Part shown: piece by piece, positions 19,470 through 27,087 of the stretch | Layout of the letters: each line of letters starts with the position of its first letter | Position numbering within the stretch: the first letter of the stretch is position 1 | Origin: Microbacterium sp. | GTDB taxonomy: Bacteria; Actinomycetota; Actinomycetes; Actinomycetales; Microbacteriaceae | Assembly: GCF_026393345.1 (NCBI RefSeq) | Contig: NZ_JAPLAI010000011.1 | Span: 1 to 64,000 of the forward strand | DNA length: 64,000 nucleotides | Direction: 5' to 3' | Made by a program: the position numbers and the translations under genes | Notes under the pieces: model-generated | What the model was told of the DNA's origin: nothing | Seen by the model: the letters and a program-made list of their open reading frames with translations, nothing else | The model's database searches: none

Positions 19470-19544
19470 TGGTGCGCGATACTGGGATCGAACCAGTGAC
19501 CTCTTCCGTGTCAGGGAAGCGCGCTACCGCTGCGCCAATCGCGC
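19470..19544 (-). tRNA. tRNA-Val (anticodon GAC)
   Basis: 75 bases including an encoded CCA. Acceptor stem GCGCGAT/ATCGCGC; anticodon stem CTTCC/GGAAG around loop CTGACAC, giving anticodon GAC; T-loop GGTTCGATCCC. Last gene of a three-tRNA leftward cluster. Confidence 0.96.
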
Positions 19545-19568
19545 CTAAAAGGCTTTTCAGTTGTTGAG

Positions 19569-19642
19569 TGGAGGTGGCGACGGGATTCGAACCCGTGTAA
19601 ACGGCTTTGCAGGCCGGTGCCTAGCCGCTCGGCCACGCCACC
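19569..19642 (-). tRNA. tRNA-Cys (anticodon GCA)
   Basis: 74 bases with an encoded CCA. Acceptor GGTGGCG/CGCCACC, discriminator U, anticodon loop CTGCAAA (GCA), T-arm GGGTTCGAATCCC. Middle gene of the leftward cluster. Confidence 0.96.
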
Positions 19643-19690
19643 GTGTGTGGTTCGACCCACGTGTCGTGTTCCCTAAGAAACTCGCACTCG

Positions 19691-19763
19691 AGCGGATGAC
19701 GAGACTCGAACTCGCGACCCCAACCTTGGCAAGGTTGTGCGCTACCAACTGCGCTACATCCGC
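19691..19763 (-). tRNA. tRNA-Gly (anticodon GCC)
   Basis: 73 bases. Acceptor GCGGATG/CATCCGC, anticodon stem CAACC/GGTTG around TTGCCAA (GCC), T-arm GAGTTCGAGTCTC. Unlike its neighbours it does not encode CCA (the bases after the discriminator read CGA), so the tail must be added by the CCA enzyme. First gene of the cluster. Confidence 0.95.
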
Positions 19764-19796
19764 ATGTCTTCCCGATCGCTCGGGGCAACAGATAAG

Positions 19797-19824
19797 ACTT
19801 TAGCTGAGATTTGGGAACGCGCAA
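19797..19824 (-). promoter_or_regulatory. Likely promoter of the leftward tRNA cluster
   Basis: On the minus strand TTGCGC and TAAAGT are separated by 16 bases, about 34 bases upstream of tRNA-Gly, in a locally AT-richer stretch. It resembles a sigma-A -35/-10 pair. Assigned by eye. Confidence 0.45.
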
Positions 19825-19894
19825 AACCGACGGCGCCCGCGCGTGTCCGCGCCCTCAGGGGCCGTTCGTGTTCGGATGCTGCCGCCTCATCCGG

Positions 19895-19900
19895 TATGCT
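19895..19900 (+). promoter_or_regulatory. Likely -10 element for tRNA-Val(CAC)
   Basis: TATGCT lies 24 bases before the tRNA 5' end. A weak TTCGGA lies 18 bases upstream of it. Assigned by eye. Confidence 0.4.
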
Positions 19901-19924
19901 CGTTTCTCGGCCCTGGTGGTCATT

Positions 19925-20000
19925 GGGCGATTGGCGCAGTTGGTAGCGCGCTTCCTTCACACGGAAGAGGTCGTCGGTTCGAGTCCGGCATCGCCCACCA
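19925..20000 (+). tRNA. tRNA-Val (anticodon CAC)
   Basis: 76 bases with an encoded CCA. Acceptor GGGCGAT/ATCGCCC, anticodon stem CTTCC/GGAAG around TTCACAC (CAC), T-arm CGGTTCGAGTCCG. Divergent from the tRNA-Gly-Cys-Val(GAC) cluster. Its D and anticodon arms closely resemble those of tRNA-Val(GAC) next door. Confidence 0.96.
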
Positions 20001-20004
20001 TGAA

Positions 20005-20027
20005 ACCCCCGAGATTCTCGGGGGTTT
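20005..20027 (+). terminator. Rho-independent terminator of tRNA-Val(CAC)
   Basis: AACCCCCGAG and CTCGGGGGTT form a tight hairpin with a three-base loop followed by TTTT, starting four bases past the tRNA. Confidence 0.9.
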
Positions 20028-20058
20028 TCGACTCTTGGCCGCTTCGCAAGACGGCATC

Positions 20059-20661
20059 TCACGCCGGGTAGGACGCGATCCGCTCTACCGTGAACACCAG
20101 CGGATGCTGCGACACATCGCGTGCGCCGCCCGGCAGCTCGAAGACATCGAGCATGAGCTGCACCGGGTAGTCGATGCGCTGGGCCACGGTCTTCACCCAC
20201 CTGCCGTCGATGAAGAAGCGGAGCCGCTCCGCCGACCACTTGACTGCATAGTCGTGCATCGTGGTCAGGTCGCCCGTCACCCGGATCTTCTCGAAGTCAG
20301 TGTGCAGCCGTGGGTCGTGGTGCGCCTTCACACCGACGCCGACCCATCCGCCGCTGTCGTCGATGTCGGCCCCGAATATCTCCGCGACGCAGATCTCGCC
20401 GGACTCCCCCGGATGCTCCTCGAAGCCGATCGGCCAGAGCGCGACCATGGCCGCAGGACGACGGATGGCGGCGATACGTGCCGTGAGCACGCCGTGCGGG
20501 AGGAGCCAGCCCCGCCGCGTGGGTTGCTCTTCCCGCACGCGCAGGCCCTCCCGGAACCGATGCTGACCGATCGGTGAACCCACGGGACCGCTGAACTGCC
20601 CTGTCTGCAGGTGCGAGACCCGGACGCCGGGATCCCACCGGTGCAGGGTGACATCGACCAT
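20059..20661 (-). CDS. Glycoside hydrolase family 16-like jelly-roll protein
   Basis: 200-residue protein resembling GH16 beta-jelly-roll enzymes: 'GVLTARIAA' (the early strand lining the cleft), then 'GEICVAEIFGAD' where GH16 enzymes carry ExDxxE, then 'MHDYAVKWSAERLRFFIDG', the classic YxxxWxxxxxxFYVDG region. The two glutamates of the active site are present, but the central Asp is replaced (E-I-C-V-A-E). No signal peptide is visible, which is odd for a polysaccharidase. It may be a lectin-like or inactive member. Ends close to the tRNA-Val(CAC) terminator. Confidence 0.7.
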   Translation of the reverse strand: MVDVTLHRWDPGVRVSHLQTGQFSGPVGSPIGQHRFREGLRVREEQPTRRGWLLPHGVLTARIAAIRRPAAMVALWPIGFEEHPGESGEICVAEIFGADIDDSGGWVGVGVKAHHDPRLHTDFEKIRVTGDLTTMHDYAVKWSAERLRFFIDGRWVKTVAQRIDYPVQLMLDVFELPGGARDVSQHPLVFTVERIASYPA

Positions 20662-20700
20662 GGGTCGAAACTCTCACGCACCCCCGACACCGGGCCGGCG

Positions 20701-21252
20701 TCAGCGGCGCGGCTCCCCCGCCAGCCCGGCGAGCATGACATCCAGCAGCAGCGCACGGTCCGCGGGGCTCCCGAGCCTCACGGCGTGCTCCACGCCGCAC
20801 ACCAGATGGTGCACCTGGAGCACCGTGATGTCGGAGCGGATGACGCCTTCGCGCTGTGCGCGGGCGAGCGTGCCGGCGAATGCGGCGAAGATCTCCGCGC
20901 TCAGGGCCCGGTTCTCCTCGTTGCCCTGGGTCGCGGCGGTCAGAACGGTCTGCAGGCCACCGTTCTCGAGCTGCAGGGCGAGCGCCTCCGACAGGAAGGT
21001 GCGGATCGCCGACGCGGCGTCGGGATCCTCGCCCGCGCGCTCGGCGACCTCTCGGAGACGTCGCAGCGTGTCCAGGCTCAGCGCGCCCACCAGCGCCTCC
21101 ACGGTCGGGAAGTGACGGTAGACGGTGCCGACCCCCACTCCGGCCTCGCGAGCAACCTCGTTCAGCCGCAGCGACCGGACGTCGCAACCGCTGGCGGCCG
21201 CGAGGATCCGCTCACGGCTTCGGACCGCATCCGCACGAGCAGCAGGAGTCAT
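20701..21252 (-). CDS. TetR-family transcriptional repressor
   Basis: 183-residue TetR/AcrR-type regulator. The HTH is 'LNEVAREAGVGVGTVYRHFPTVEALVGAL' shortened here to its core 'AREAGVGVGTVYRHFP', near residues 33-48. The C-terminal ligand-binding half has the SBP/TetR_C layout with no recognisable ligand. It is divergent from an SDR gene across 87 bases that carry two matching operator-like palindromes, so it most likely represses that SDR gene and itself. Confidence 0.92.
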   Translation of the reverse strand: MTPAARADAVRSRERILAAASGCDVRSLRLNEVAREAGVGVGTVYRHFPTVEALVGALSLDTLRRLREVAERAGEDPDAASAIRTFLSEALALQLENGGLQTVLTAATQGNEENRALSAEIFAAFAGTLARAQREGVIRSDITVLQVHHLVCGVEHAVRLGSPADRALLLDVMLAGLAGEPRR

Positions 21253-21269
21253 GCGAGCATCCTACGCCT

Positions 21270-21290
21270 AAACGGATGTGGTATCCGCTT
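21270..21290. promoter_or_regulatory. TetR operator candidate 1
   Basis: Palindrome with core CGGAT-N5-ATCCG and flanks AAA...CTT, located 18 bases upstream of the TetR start. A near-copy lies at 21303-21323, 33 bases on (three helical turns). Confidence 0.72.
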
Positions 21291-21302
21291 GGGGTGTACG
21301 TT

Positions 21303-21323
21303 AAACGGATAGCTCATCCACTT
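21303..21323. promoter_or_regulatory. TetR operator candidate 2
   Basis: Second copy with core CGGAT-N5-ATCCA, same AAA...CTT flanks and the same 21-base length. It ends 16 bases before the SDR start codon, where binding would block initiation. Confidence 0.7.
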
Positions 21324-21339
21324 CACCTTTGGAGGACCC

Positions 21340-22266
21340 ATGTCCTGGGACCCGTTGCACCTTCCCGACCTCCGCGGCCGCACCTACGCCGTCACCGGCG
21401 CGACCGCCGGGATCGGCTACTTCGCCGCAGAGCAGCTGGCGACCGCGGGCGCACACGTCGTGCTCGTCGGTCGCAGTCCCGCCAAGCTCGAGGCGGCCCG
21501 GGCGGCCCTCGCTACCCACGCCCCGGAAGGCAGTTCGGAGACGGTGCTGATGGATCTCGCCGACCTTGCCAGCGTCCACCGCGGCGCAGCGGAGCTCGCC
21601 GGGATGCCGCGCCTGGACGGCATCCTGCTGAACGGCGGAGCGATGGACACCCGGGGCGGGAAACTCTCCGCCGACGGTCATCCTCTGCTGCTGGCGACCC
21701 ATGTGCTCGCCCATCTCGCCCTGGTGACCGATGTGCTGCCGGTCCTCGCCGCGACCGGGACTCCGGACGACCCCGCACGCATCGTCCACACCTCGACCGG
21801 ATTCGTGCGGCGCTTCCCGCAGCGGGTGGACGACGTCCTGGCCGTGCCGCGCGTCACGGTCGTGGCCTACACGAAGGCGAAGACCCTCACCGAGGTCGCC
21901 GCGTACGAACTCGATCGCCGGCTCCGAGCGGAAGGGACGCCGGTGATCTCGCTCCTCTCGCGTCCGGGAGTGGGGGTGGATGCCAAGACGCCGCGGCGGC
22001 CAGGAATCCATGACGAGACCACTCCTCATCGCCGGAACCCGTACACGCCGTGGGCGCAGGGGAAGGACACCGCGGCGTGGTCGGCAGTCCGGGCGTTGAC
22101 CGATCCGTCCGCGCACGGCGGGGACTACTTCGCCCCCACCGGAGCGCTGCGGGGCGACCCAGTGCGCGATCACGAACGCTCGGCCGCCGCATCCCTCTCC
22201 CCCGCCGAGTCGGCGCGGGTGTGGGACGAGCTCTCCCGCCTGGCGGGGATCCGGGCAGCCGTATGA
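21340..22266 (+). CDS. Short-chain dehydrogenase/reductase
   Basis: 308-residue NAD(P)-dependent oxidoreductase. The Rossmann motif is 'TGATAGIGYFAAEQL' (TGxxxGIG) near residue 20, with 'VGRSPAKLEAARAAL' after it. 'LNGGAMD' stands where NNAG is usual, and the catalytic Tyr/Lys is 'AYTKAKTL' instead of YxxSK. This retinol-dehydrogenase-like subgroup acts on unknown substrates. GGAGG precedes the ATG by seven bases. Divergent from the TetR gene and very probably its target. Confidence 0.87.
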   Translation: MSWDPLHLPDLRGRTYAVTGATAGIGYFAAEQLATAGAHVVLVGRSPAKLEAARAALATHAPEGSSETVLMDLADLASVHRGAAELAGMPRLDGILLNGGAMDTRGGKLSADGHPLLLATHVLAHLALVTDVLPVLAATGTPDDPARIVHTSTGFVRRFPQRVDDVLAVPRVTVVAYTKAKTLTEVAAYELDRRLRAEGTPVISLLSRPGVGVDAKTPRRPGIHDETTPHRRNPYTPWAQGKDTAAWSAVRALTDPSAHGGDYFAPTGALRGDPVRDHERSAAASLSPAESARVWDELSRLAGIRAAV

Positions 22267-22273
22267 GCGATCC

Positions 22274-22762
22274 TCAGCCGACCCGCCAGCCGTACCGCCG
22301 TCCAAGCTCCGCGGCCACCGTGGCATAACGCGTCCGGTCGAGCGCGGCCGCCTCGCGCCGCATCCCGCCCTCGTGCACGAGGTAGAGCTGGTCGAGGTCG
22401 ACCCATGACGGACGCCCCGCGGCGTCCCAGGTGCCGGACCCGATCGGCAGGAACTCTCGGTCTCCGTCGTGCGATCGGCTCGTCAGCTTCACCGCATACG
22501 CGCGGTGGGCGTCATGCCGGGCGATGACGAGCACCGGCCGGTCCTTGCCCCGGCCGTCGCGCTCGACATAGGGCACCCACGTCCACACGATCTCGCCCGC
22601 ATCCGGGGACCCGTCCTGGTGCGGCGCGTAGGCGAGGGTCAGGCCGCGGATGCGGTGCGGGTCGACCTCGACCGTGGCGACGGCGTCCCGGGGCGCCGCC
22701 GTGAGAGTCGACCGCGCCTTCCGGGAGAAGGGGGCGAGCAGGCGGCGAAGAAGCGAGGGCAC
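22274..22762 (-). CDS. PemK/MazF-like domain protein, without an antitoxin partner
   Basis: 162-residue protein with a MazF/PemK-type SH3-like barrel: 'GEIVWTWVPYVERDGRGKDRPVLVIARH' region (shortened core 'DGRGKDRPVLVIAR') followed by 'AYAVKLTSRSHDG'. The 'KDRPVLVI' string matches the family. It is longer than a normal MazF because of a basic N-terminal extension, and no antitoxin-sized gene adjoins it. Such solitary actinobacterial versions are often annotated as PemK-family toxins without proof of toxicity. Convergent with the SDR gene (seven-base gap). Confidence 0.78.
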   Translation of the reverse strand: MPSLLRRLLAPFSRKARSTLTAAPRDAVATVEVDPHRIRGLTLAYAPHQDGSPDAGEIVWTWVPYVERDGRGKDRPVLVIARHDAHRAYAVKLTSRSHDGDREFLPIGSGTWDAAGRPSWVDLDQLYLVHEGGMRREAAALDRTRYATVAAELGRRYGWRVG

Positions 22763-22854
22763 GCCGACACCCTAATCGCCAGGGCTCCCACGCATCCCAC
22801 TCTCGGTGCGGCCCACGCCCCCCGCAGGTGCGGCCGACCCCGCATCCGCCGTCA

Positions 22855-22930
22855 CGAGATTCGGAGATGCCCCGAGATTCGGAGGAGTTCGGCCACAGTG
22901 CTCCGAATCCGACAGCATCCCCGAATCTCG
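22855..22930. repeat. Structured intergenic element B (two direct plus two inverted motif copies)
   Basis: CGAGATTCGGAG occurs at 22855 and again at 22873; its complement occurs as CTCCGAATC at 22901 and CCGAATCTCG at 22921. Forward copies are 18 bases apart and reverse copies about 20. It lies in the 280-base gap between the PemK-like gene and the 3' end of amt. The layout matches elements A, C and D, but the motif sequence is its own. The rest of the gap shows no gene. Confidence 0.8.
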
Positions 22931-23042
22931 CGACGTGCACATGAGCCACCGCGAGTGCGGTGGTACGGGATGCGGCGCACCGGGCATGCGACAGGGGCGC
23001 CGCGCGATGCGCGACGCCCCTGAAGTGCTGTGTTGCGGGAGA

Positions 23043-24269
23043 TCAGACCTGCTCGGCGAGCGAGTAGCCCTCTTCGCCGTGGACGGTGGTGTCCACGCCG
23101 GCGAGCTCGTCCTCGTTCTTGATCCGGAAGCCGATGGTCTTCTCGATCGCGAAGCCGATGATCCAGGCGACGACGAAGGAGTAGATCAGGACACCGAAGG
23201 CGGCGATCGCCTGCAGCACCAGCTGCTCGACACCGCCACCGAGGAAGAGGCCGGTCTCCGTGGCGAAGAAGCCGAGGAACAGGGTGCCGATGAGACCACC
23301 GACGAGGTGCACGCCGACAACGTCGAGCGAGTCGTCGTAGCCGAGCTTCCACTTGAGCTCGACGGCGAGGGCGCAGACGGCACCGGTGATGACACCGAGC
23401 AGGAGCGACCAGCCGGGGGTCAGGTTGGCGCACGACGGGGTGATCGCGACGAGACCGGCGACGGCACCGGATGCGGCGCCGACGGACGTGGCCTTGCCGT
23501 CCTTCAGCTTCTCGATGACCAGCCAACCGATGATGGCCGCAGCGGTCGCGCCGAGCGTGTTGACGATGATGAGGCCGACCGAGGAGTCCTCGGTGCCCAG
23601 CAGGCCGAACGTGCCCTCGGCGCCGGCGTTGAAGCCGAACCAGCCGAACCACAGGATCGAGGCGCCGAGCATGACGAGCGGCACATTGTGGGGCTTGGTG
23701 ATGCCCTTCTGGAAGCCGATGCGCTTGCCGAGGACGAGCGCCAGGGCGAGAGCGGCGGCACCGGCGTTGATGTGCACCGCGGTACCACCGGCGTAGTCGA
23801 TGACGCTGGTGGAGAAGCCGAAGGTGTCACCGAGGCTCATGATCCAGCCGCCACCCCAGACCCATGCGGCGACCGGGAAGTAGACGAGGGTGACCCAGAC
23901 ACCCGCGAAGATCATCCACGCGCCGAACTTGGCACGGTCCGCGATGGCGCCGGAGATCAGGGCGACGGTGATGATCGCGAAGGTGGCGCCGTAGGTGGCA
24001 CCGACCAGGGTGTCGCTGTCCGCGCCGCCGAGGCCGAAGTCGCTGAAGGGGTTACCGGCGAAGGCCCAGGGGGTCTCGACCGCGCTCATGTTGAAGCCGT
24101 AGAGGATCCAGAGGACGCTCACGAGCCCCAGAGCGCCGAAGCTCATCATCATCATGCTGATGACGCTCTTGGCCTTGACGAGTCCGCCGTAGAAGAACGC
24201 CACGCCCGGCGTCATGAAAAGCACCAGGGCCGTCGCAGCGACGGACCAGGCGAGATTTCCCGCATCCAT
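23043..24269 (-). CDS. amt: Ammonium transporter Amt
   Basis: Trimeric ammonium channel with about eleven membrane helices, 408 residues. 'FMTPGVAFFYGGLV' is the first-helix signature; 'DYAGGTAVHINAGAAAL' and 'GVHLVGGLIGTLFLG' contain the two pore histidines. I prefer the ATG at 24269 ('MDAGNLAW'), which has TGAGGA eight bases upstream, over the track start at 24281. No glnB/glnK follows. A GTAAC-N6-GAAAC half-box sits about 120 bases upstream, suggesting nitrogen control by GlnR. The acidic C-terminal tail is the usual PII-contact region. Confidence 0.95.
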   Translation of the reverse strand: MDAGNLAWSVAATALVLFMTPGVAFFYGGLVKAKSVISMMMMSFGALGLVSVLWILYGFNMSAVETPWAFAGNPFSDFGLGGADSDTLVGATYGATFAIITVALISGAIADRAKFGAWMIFAGVWVTLVYFPVAAWVWGGGWIMSLGDTFGFSTSVIDYAGGTAVHINAGAAALALALVLGKRIGFQKGITKPHNVPLVMLGASILWFGWFGFNAGAEGTFGLLGTEDSSVGLIIVNTLGATAAAIIGWLVIEKLKDGKATSVGAASGAVAGLVAITPSCANLTPGWSLLLGVITGAVCALAVELKWKLGYDDSLDVVGVHLVGGLIGTLFLGFFATETGLFLGGGVEQLVLQAIAAFGVLIYSFVVAWIIGFAIEKTIGFRIKNEDELAGVDTTVHGEEGYSLAEQV

Positions 24270-24387
24270 AAGATTCCTCATCCATGTGTCGTGTTACTCA
24301 GTGACCCATAGCGGCCGCGTATGACGGGCGGTGCATTCGGGTGAGGTCAGTTTCCCGACTCGGGGTTTCCACGGGTAGTCGGGGTGT

Positions 24388-24403
24388 GTTTCTCGGGTGT
24401 TAC
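24388..24403 (-). promoter_or_regulatory. GlnR half-box candidate upstream of amt
   Basis: On the minus strand GTAAC-ACCCGA-GAAAC, an exact match to the gTnAC-N6-GaAAC unit of actinobacterial GlnR sites. The second unit of a full box is not well formed. A similar unit precedes glnA in this window. Confidence 0.55.
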
Positions 24404-24467
24404 AGCCGAGGGCGCGAGGTAAACATCAGGTTTCGCGGCACCGTGAAGGCGCTAGCGAAACCCTTGG

Positions 24468-25499
24468 TCAGGAGTGCGTGAGCGCGATGAGTCGCGATAT
24501 GGCGCGCAGATACTTCTTGCGGTAGCCGCCGGCGAGCATCTCGTCGCTGAACACACGGTCCAGGGTGATACCGGTCGCGCGGATCGGGATCTGCGCGTCA
24601 TACGCGCGGTCGACGAACGCAACCAGTCGGAGCGCCGCGGACTGGTCGGTGAGCACCGACACGTCGCGCAGCCCGATGACCTGAACGTCGTCGAGCAGTC
24701 GGATGTAGCGGGACGGGTGGACGCGCGACAGGTGCTGTACCAGCGCGTCGAGCGCGTCGTCGGAGACGACCTCGTGCGTGGCGGCGTCGGCAATCGCAGC
24801 GGCGTACTCGTCGTCGGTGAGCACGGCGGCATGCCCGTCGAACGCCCGCTGCCGGTAATCGACGCCGTCGATGCGGAGCGTCTCGAAGCTGGCCGACATG
24901 GCGCTGATCTCGCGCAGGAAGTCCTGCGCGGCGAACCGGCCCTCCCCCAGCGCGTTCGGCGGGGTGTTCGAGGTGGCCGCGAGCTTGGTGCCGGAGGCGA
25001 CGAGTTCACCGAGCAGCCGTGTCATGACCATCGTGTCGCCCGGGTCATCGAGCTCGAACTCGTCGATGCACAGCAGATCGGAACCCCGGAACAGCTCGAC
25101 GGTCTGCTTGTAGCCCAAGGCCCCCACGAGCGCGGTGTACTCGATGAAGGATCCGAAGTATTTCCGGCGTGCGGGCATGCCGTGGTAGATCGACGCGAGG
25201 AGGTGCGTCTTGCCGACGCCGAACCCGCCATCGAGGTAGACGCCGGGCTTGCGCTCGGGCAGCTTCGGTGCGCGCTTGAAGAAGCCGCGCTTCTCGGTCG
25301 CCGCCGGCGCCACACCGGAGAACGCGATCAGTGCGTCTTTGGTGTCCTGCTGCGATGGGTATGCGGCATCCGCGCGGTATGACTCGAAAGTGGCGCCGGT
25401 GAACTGCGGCGGCGGAACGAGCGCGGCCACCATCTCGGCGCCGGAAACCTGGGGCTGCCGGTCCGTCAGGTGCACGATGCCGGGGGTGGTCGCAGTCAT
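24468..25499 (-). CDS. zapE: Cell division protein ZapE (AFG1-like ATPase)
   Basis: 343-residue P-loop ATPase of the AFG1/LACE1 family. Walker A is 'GGFGVGKTHLLAS' and Walker B 'LLCIDEFELDD'; 'LAATSNTPPNAL' is the sensor region. In Proteobacteria ZapE contacts FtsZ; in actinobacteria the role is less clear. It is transcribed toward amt but ends 64 bases upstream of the GlnR-like site, so the two are probably separate units. Length is typical of the actinobacterial type. Confidence 0.9.
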   Translation of the reverse strand: MTATTPGIVHLTDRQPQVSGAEMVAALVPPPQFTGATFESYRADAAYPSQQDTKDALIAFSGVAPAATEKRGFFKRAPKLPERKPGVYLDGGFGVGKTHLLASIYHGMPARRKYFGSFIEYTALVGALGYKQTVELFRGSDLLCIDEFELDDPGDTMVMTRLLGELVASGTKLAATSNTPPNALGEGRFAAQDFLREISAMSASFETLRIDGVDYRQRAFDGHAAVLTDDEYAAAIADAATHEVVSDDALDALVQHLSRVHPSRYIRLLDDVQVIGLRDVSVLTDQSAALRLVAFVDRAYDAQIPIRATGITLDRVFSDEMLAGGYRKKYLRAISRLIALTHS

Positions 25500-25620
25500 A
25501 CGGAGCAGTCCTGTGTCACATGTTTACGGAATGGATGCGTCGCCCACCGGTTGAATCTAGGGTCGATGCGGACGGTCCCACCCTAGCCGTCACGCACCCG
25601 TCACCGATCCGAGGAGCATC

Positions 25621-26523
25621 ATGGCCGTCGAGCCCGACAGCACGTCCGAGAAGTTCGCCGCCTACGCCCACCCCGACCGGTTGGTGACCACCGAGTGGCT
25701 CGCCGAGCGCCTGGGACAGCCCGGCCTCGTTGTCGTCGAATCGGACGAGGATGTGCTCCTTTACGAGACCGGGCACATCCCCGGCGCCGTCAAGGTCGAC
25801 TGGCACACCGAGCTCAACGACCCGGTCGTGCGCGATTACGTGGACGGCGAGGGCTTCGCGGCCCTGCTCAGCCGCAAGGGCATCTCCCGCGACGACACCA
25901 TCGTCATCTACGGCGACAAGAACAACTGGTGGGCCGCCTACGCGCTGTGGGTGTTCTCGCTCTTCGGTCACGACGACGTGCGCCTGCTCGACGGCGGGCG
26001 CGACCGCTGGATCGCCGAGGGACGCGAACTCACGACGGATGCCACCACCCGCGAGGCGACCGAGTACCCGGTCGTGGAGCGCGACGACAGCGTGCTGCGC
26101 GCCTACCGCGAGGACGTGCTGGCTCACCTCGGCAATCCGCTCATCGACGTGCGCTCCCCCGAGGAGTACAGCGGGGCACGGACCACGGCACCCGCCTATC
26201 CCGAGGAGGGCGCCCTGCGCGCCGGTCACATCCCGTCGGCGCAGAGCGTGCCGTGGGCGCGAGCGGTCGCCGAAGACGGCACCTTCAAGTCTCGCGAGGA
26301 GCTCGACGCGATCTACCGCGGCGAGGCCGGTCTCGCCGACGGTGACGCCGTCGTGGCGTACTGCCGCATCGGTGAGCGCTCCAGCCACACCTGGTTCGTG
26401 CTGCAGCATCTGCTCGGCTTCGAGAACGTCCGCAACTACGACGGCTCCTGGACCGAATGGGGCAGCTCCGTGCGCGTCCCGATCGTGACCGGCGCCGAAC
26501 CGGGCGAGGTCCCCGCCCGCTGA
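25621..26523 (+). CDS. sseA: Thiosulfate sulfurtransferase (tandem rhodanese), SseA-like
   Basis: 300-residue protein with two rhodanese domains. The N-terminal one is catalytically inert ('[16 protein letters not shown]' in place of the Cys loop); the second carries the active loop '[17 protein letters not shown]' with the catalytic Cys near residue 248. '[10 protein letters not shown]' and '[16 protein letters not shown]' are domain-2 markers. It is followed 34 bases later by a SufE-family gene, the same pair as sseA-sufE in mycobacteria, suggesting sulfur relay. Confidence 0.92.
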   Translation: MAVEPDSTSEKFAAYAHPDRLVTTEWLAERLGQPGLVVVESDEDVLLYETGHIPGAVKVDWHTELNDPVVRDYVDGEGFAALLSRKGISRDDTIVIYGDKNNWWAAYALWVFSLFGHDDVRLLDGGRDRWIAEGRELTTDATTREATEYPVVERDDSVLRAYREDVLAHLGNPLIDVRSPEEYSGARTTAPAYPEEGALRAGHIPSAQSVPWARAVAEDGTFKSREELDAIYRGEAGLADGDAVVAYCRIGERSSHTWFVLQHLLGFENVRNYDGSWTEWGSSVRVPIVTGAEPGEVPAR

Positions 26524-26557
26524 TCCCGCGGGCGCGGGGCGTGGAAGGATGGAGGGG

Positions 26558-26995
26558 ATGACCGACATCCTGCTTCCCGACACACTCGCCGAGATCCGTG
26601 ACGAGTTCCTGGAACTCGACGAGCCCGAACGCCTGCAGCTGCTGCTGGAGTTCTCCCGCGAGCTGCCCGAGATGCCCGCCGTCTACGCGGACAGCCCGGA
26701 AGCGTGCGAGCGGGTCGCGGAGTGCCAGTCGCCGGTGTTCATCGTGCTCGAGGTCGACGGTGCCGGCATCGTCACGATGCACGCCTCCGCCCCGCCCGAG
26801 TCGCCCACGACCCGTGGCTTCGCCAGCATCCTCGTCCAGGGCCTGTCCGGTCTCACCGCCGACGAGGTCCTCGCGGTTCCCGACGACTTCCCGCAAAGCA
26901 TCGGGCTCACCCGCGCGGTGTCGCCGCTGCGCATCGCCGGCATGACCGGGATGCTGCTGCGCGCGAAGCGTCAGGTGCGCACGAAGCGCCCCTGA
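26558..26995 (+). CDS. sufE: SufE-family sulfur acceptor protein
   Basis: 145-residue SufE/CsdE-like protein from the ATG at 26558 ('MTDILLPDTL'). The family's persulfide cysteine is in 'VAECQSPVFIVLEV', and 'RGFASILVQGLSGLTADEVLAVP' (core 'GFASILVQGL') matches the conserved middle. It should take sulfur from a desulfurase or from the adjoining sulfurtransferase. The track start three codons earlier is also possible. Last gene of a two-gene unit that ends ahead of element C. Confidence 0.9.
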   Translation: MTDILLPDTLAEIRDEFLELDEPERLQLLLEFSRELPEMPAVYADSPEACERVAECQSPVFIVLEVDGAGIVTMHASAPPESPTTRGFASILVQGLSGLTADEVLAVPDDFPQSIGLTRAVSPLRIAGMTGMLLRAKRQVRTKRP

Positions 26996-27087
26996 CCTTC
27001 GACGCCCCGCGCTCGCCCAGCCGAGCCCACACCGCGCTGGCCGCTGGCTGCTCACCGCTCACTGAGCGGAGCCCATCCCCCGGTGCA

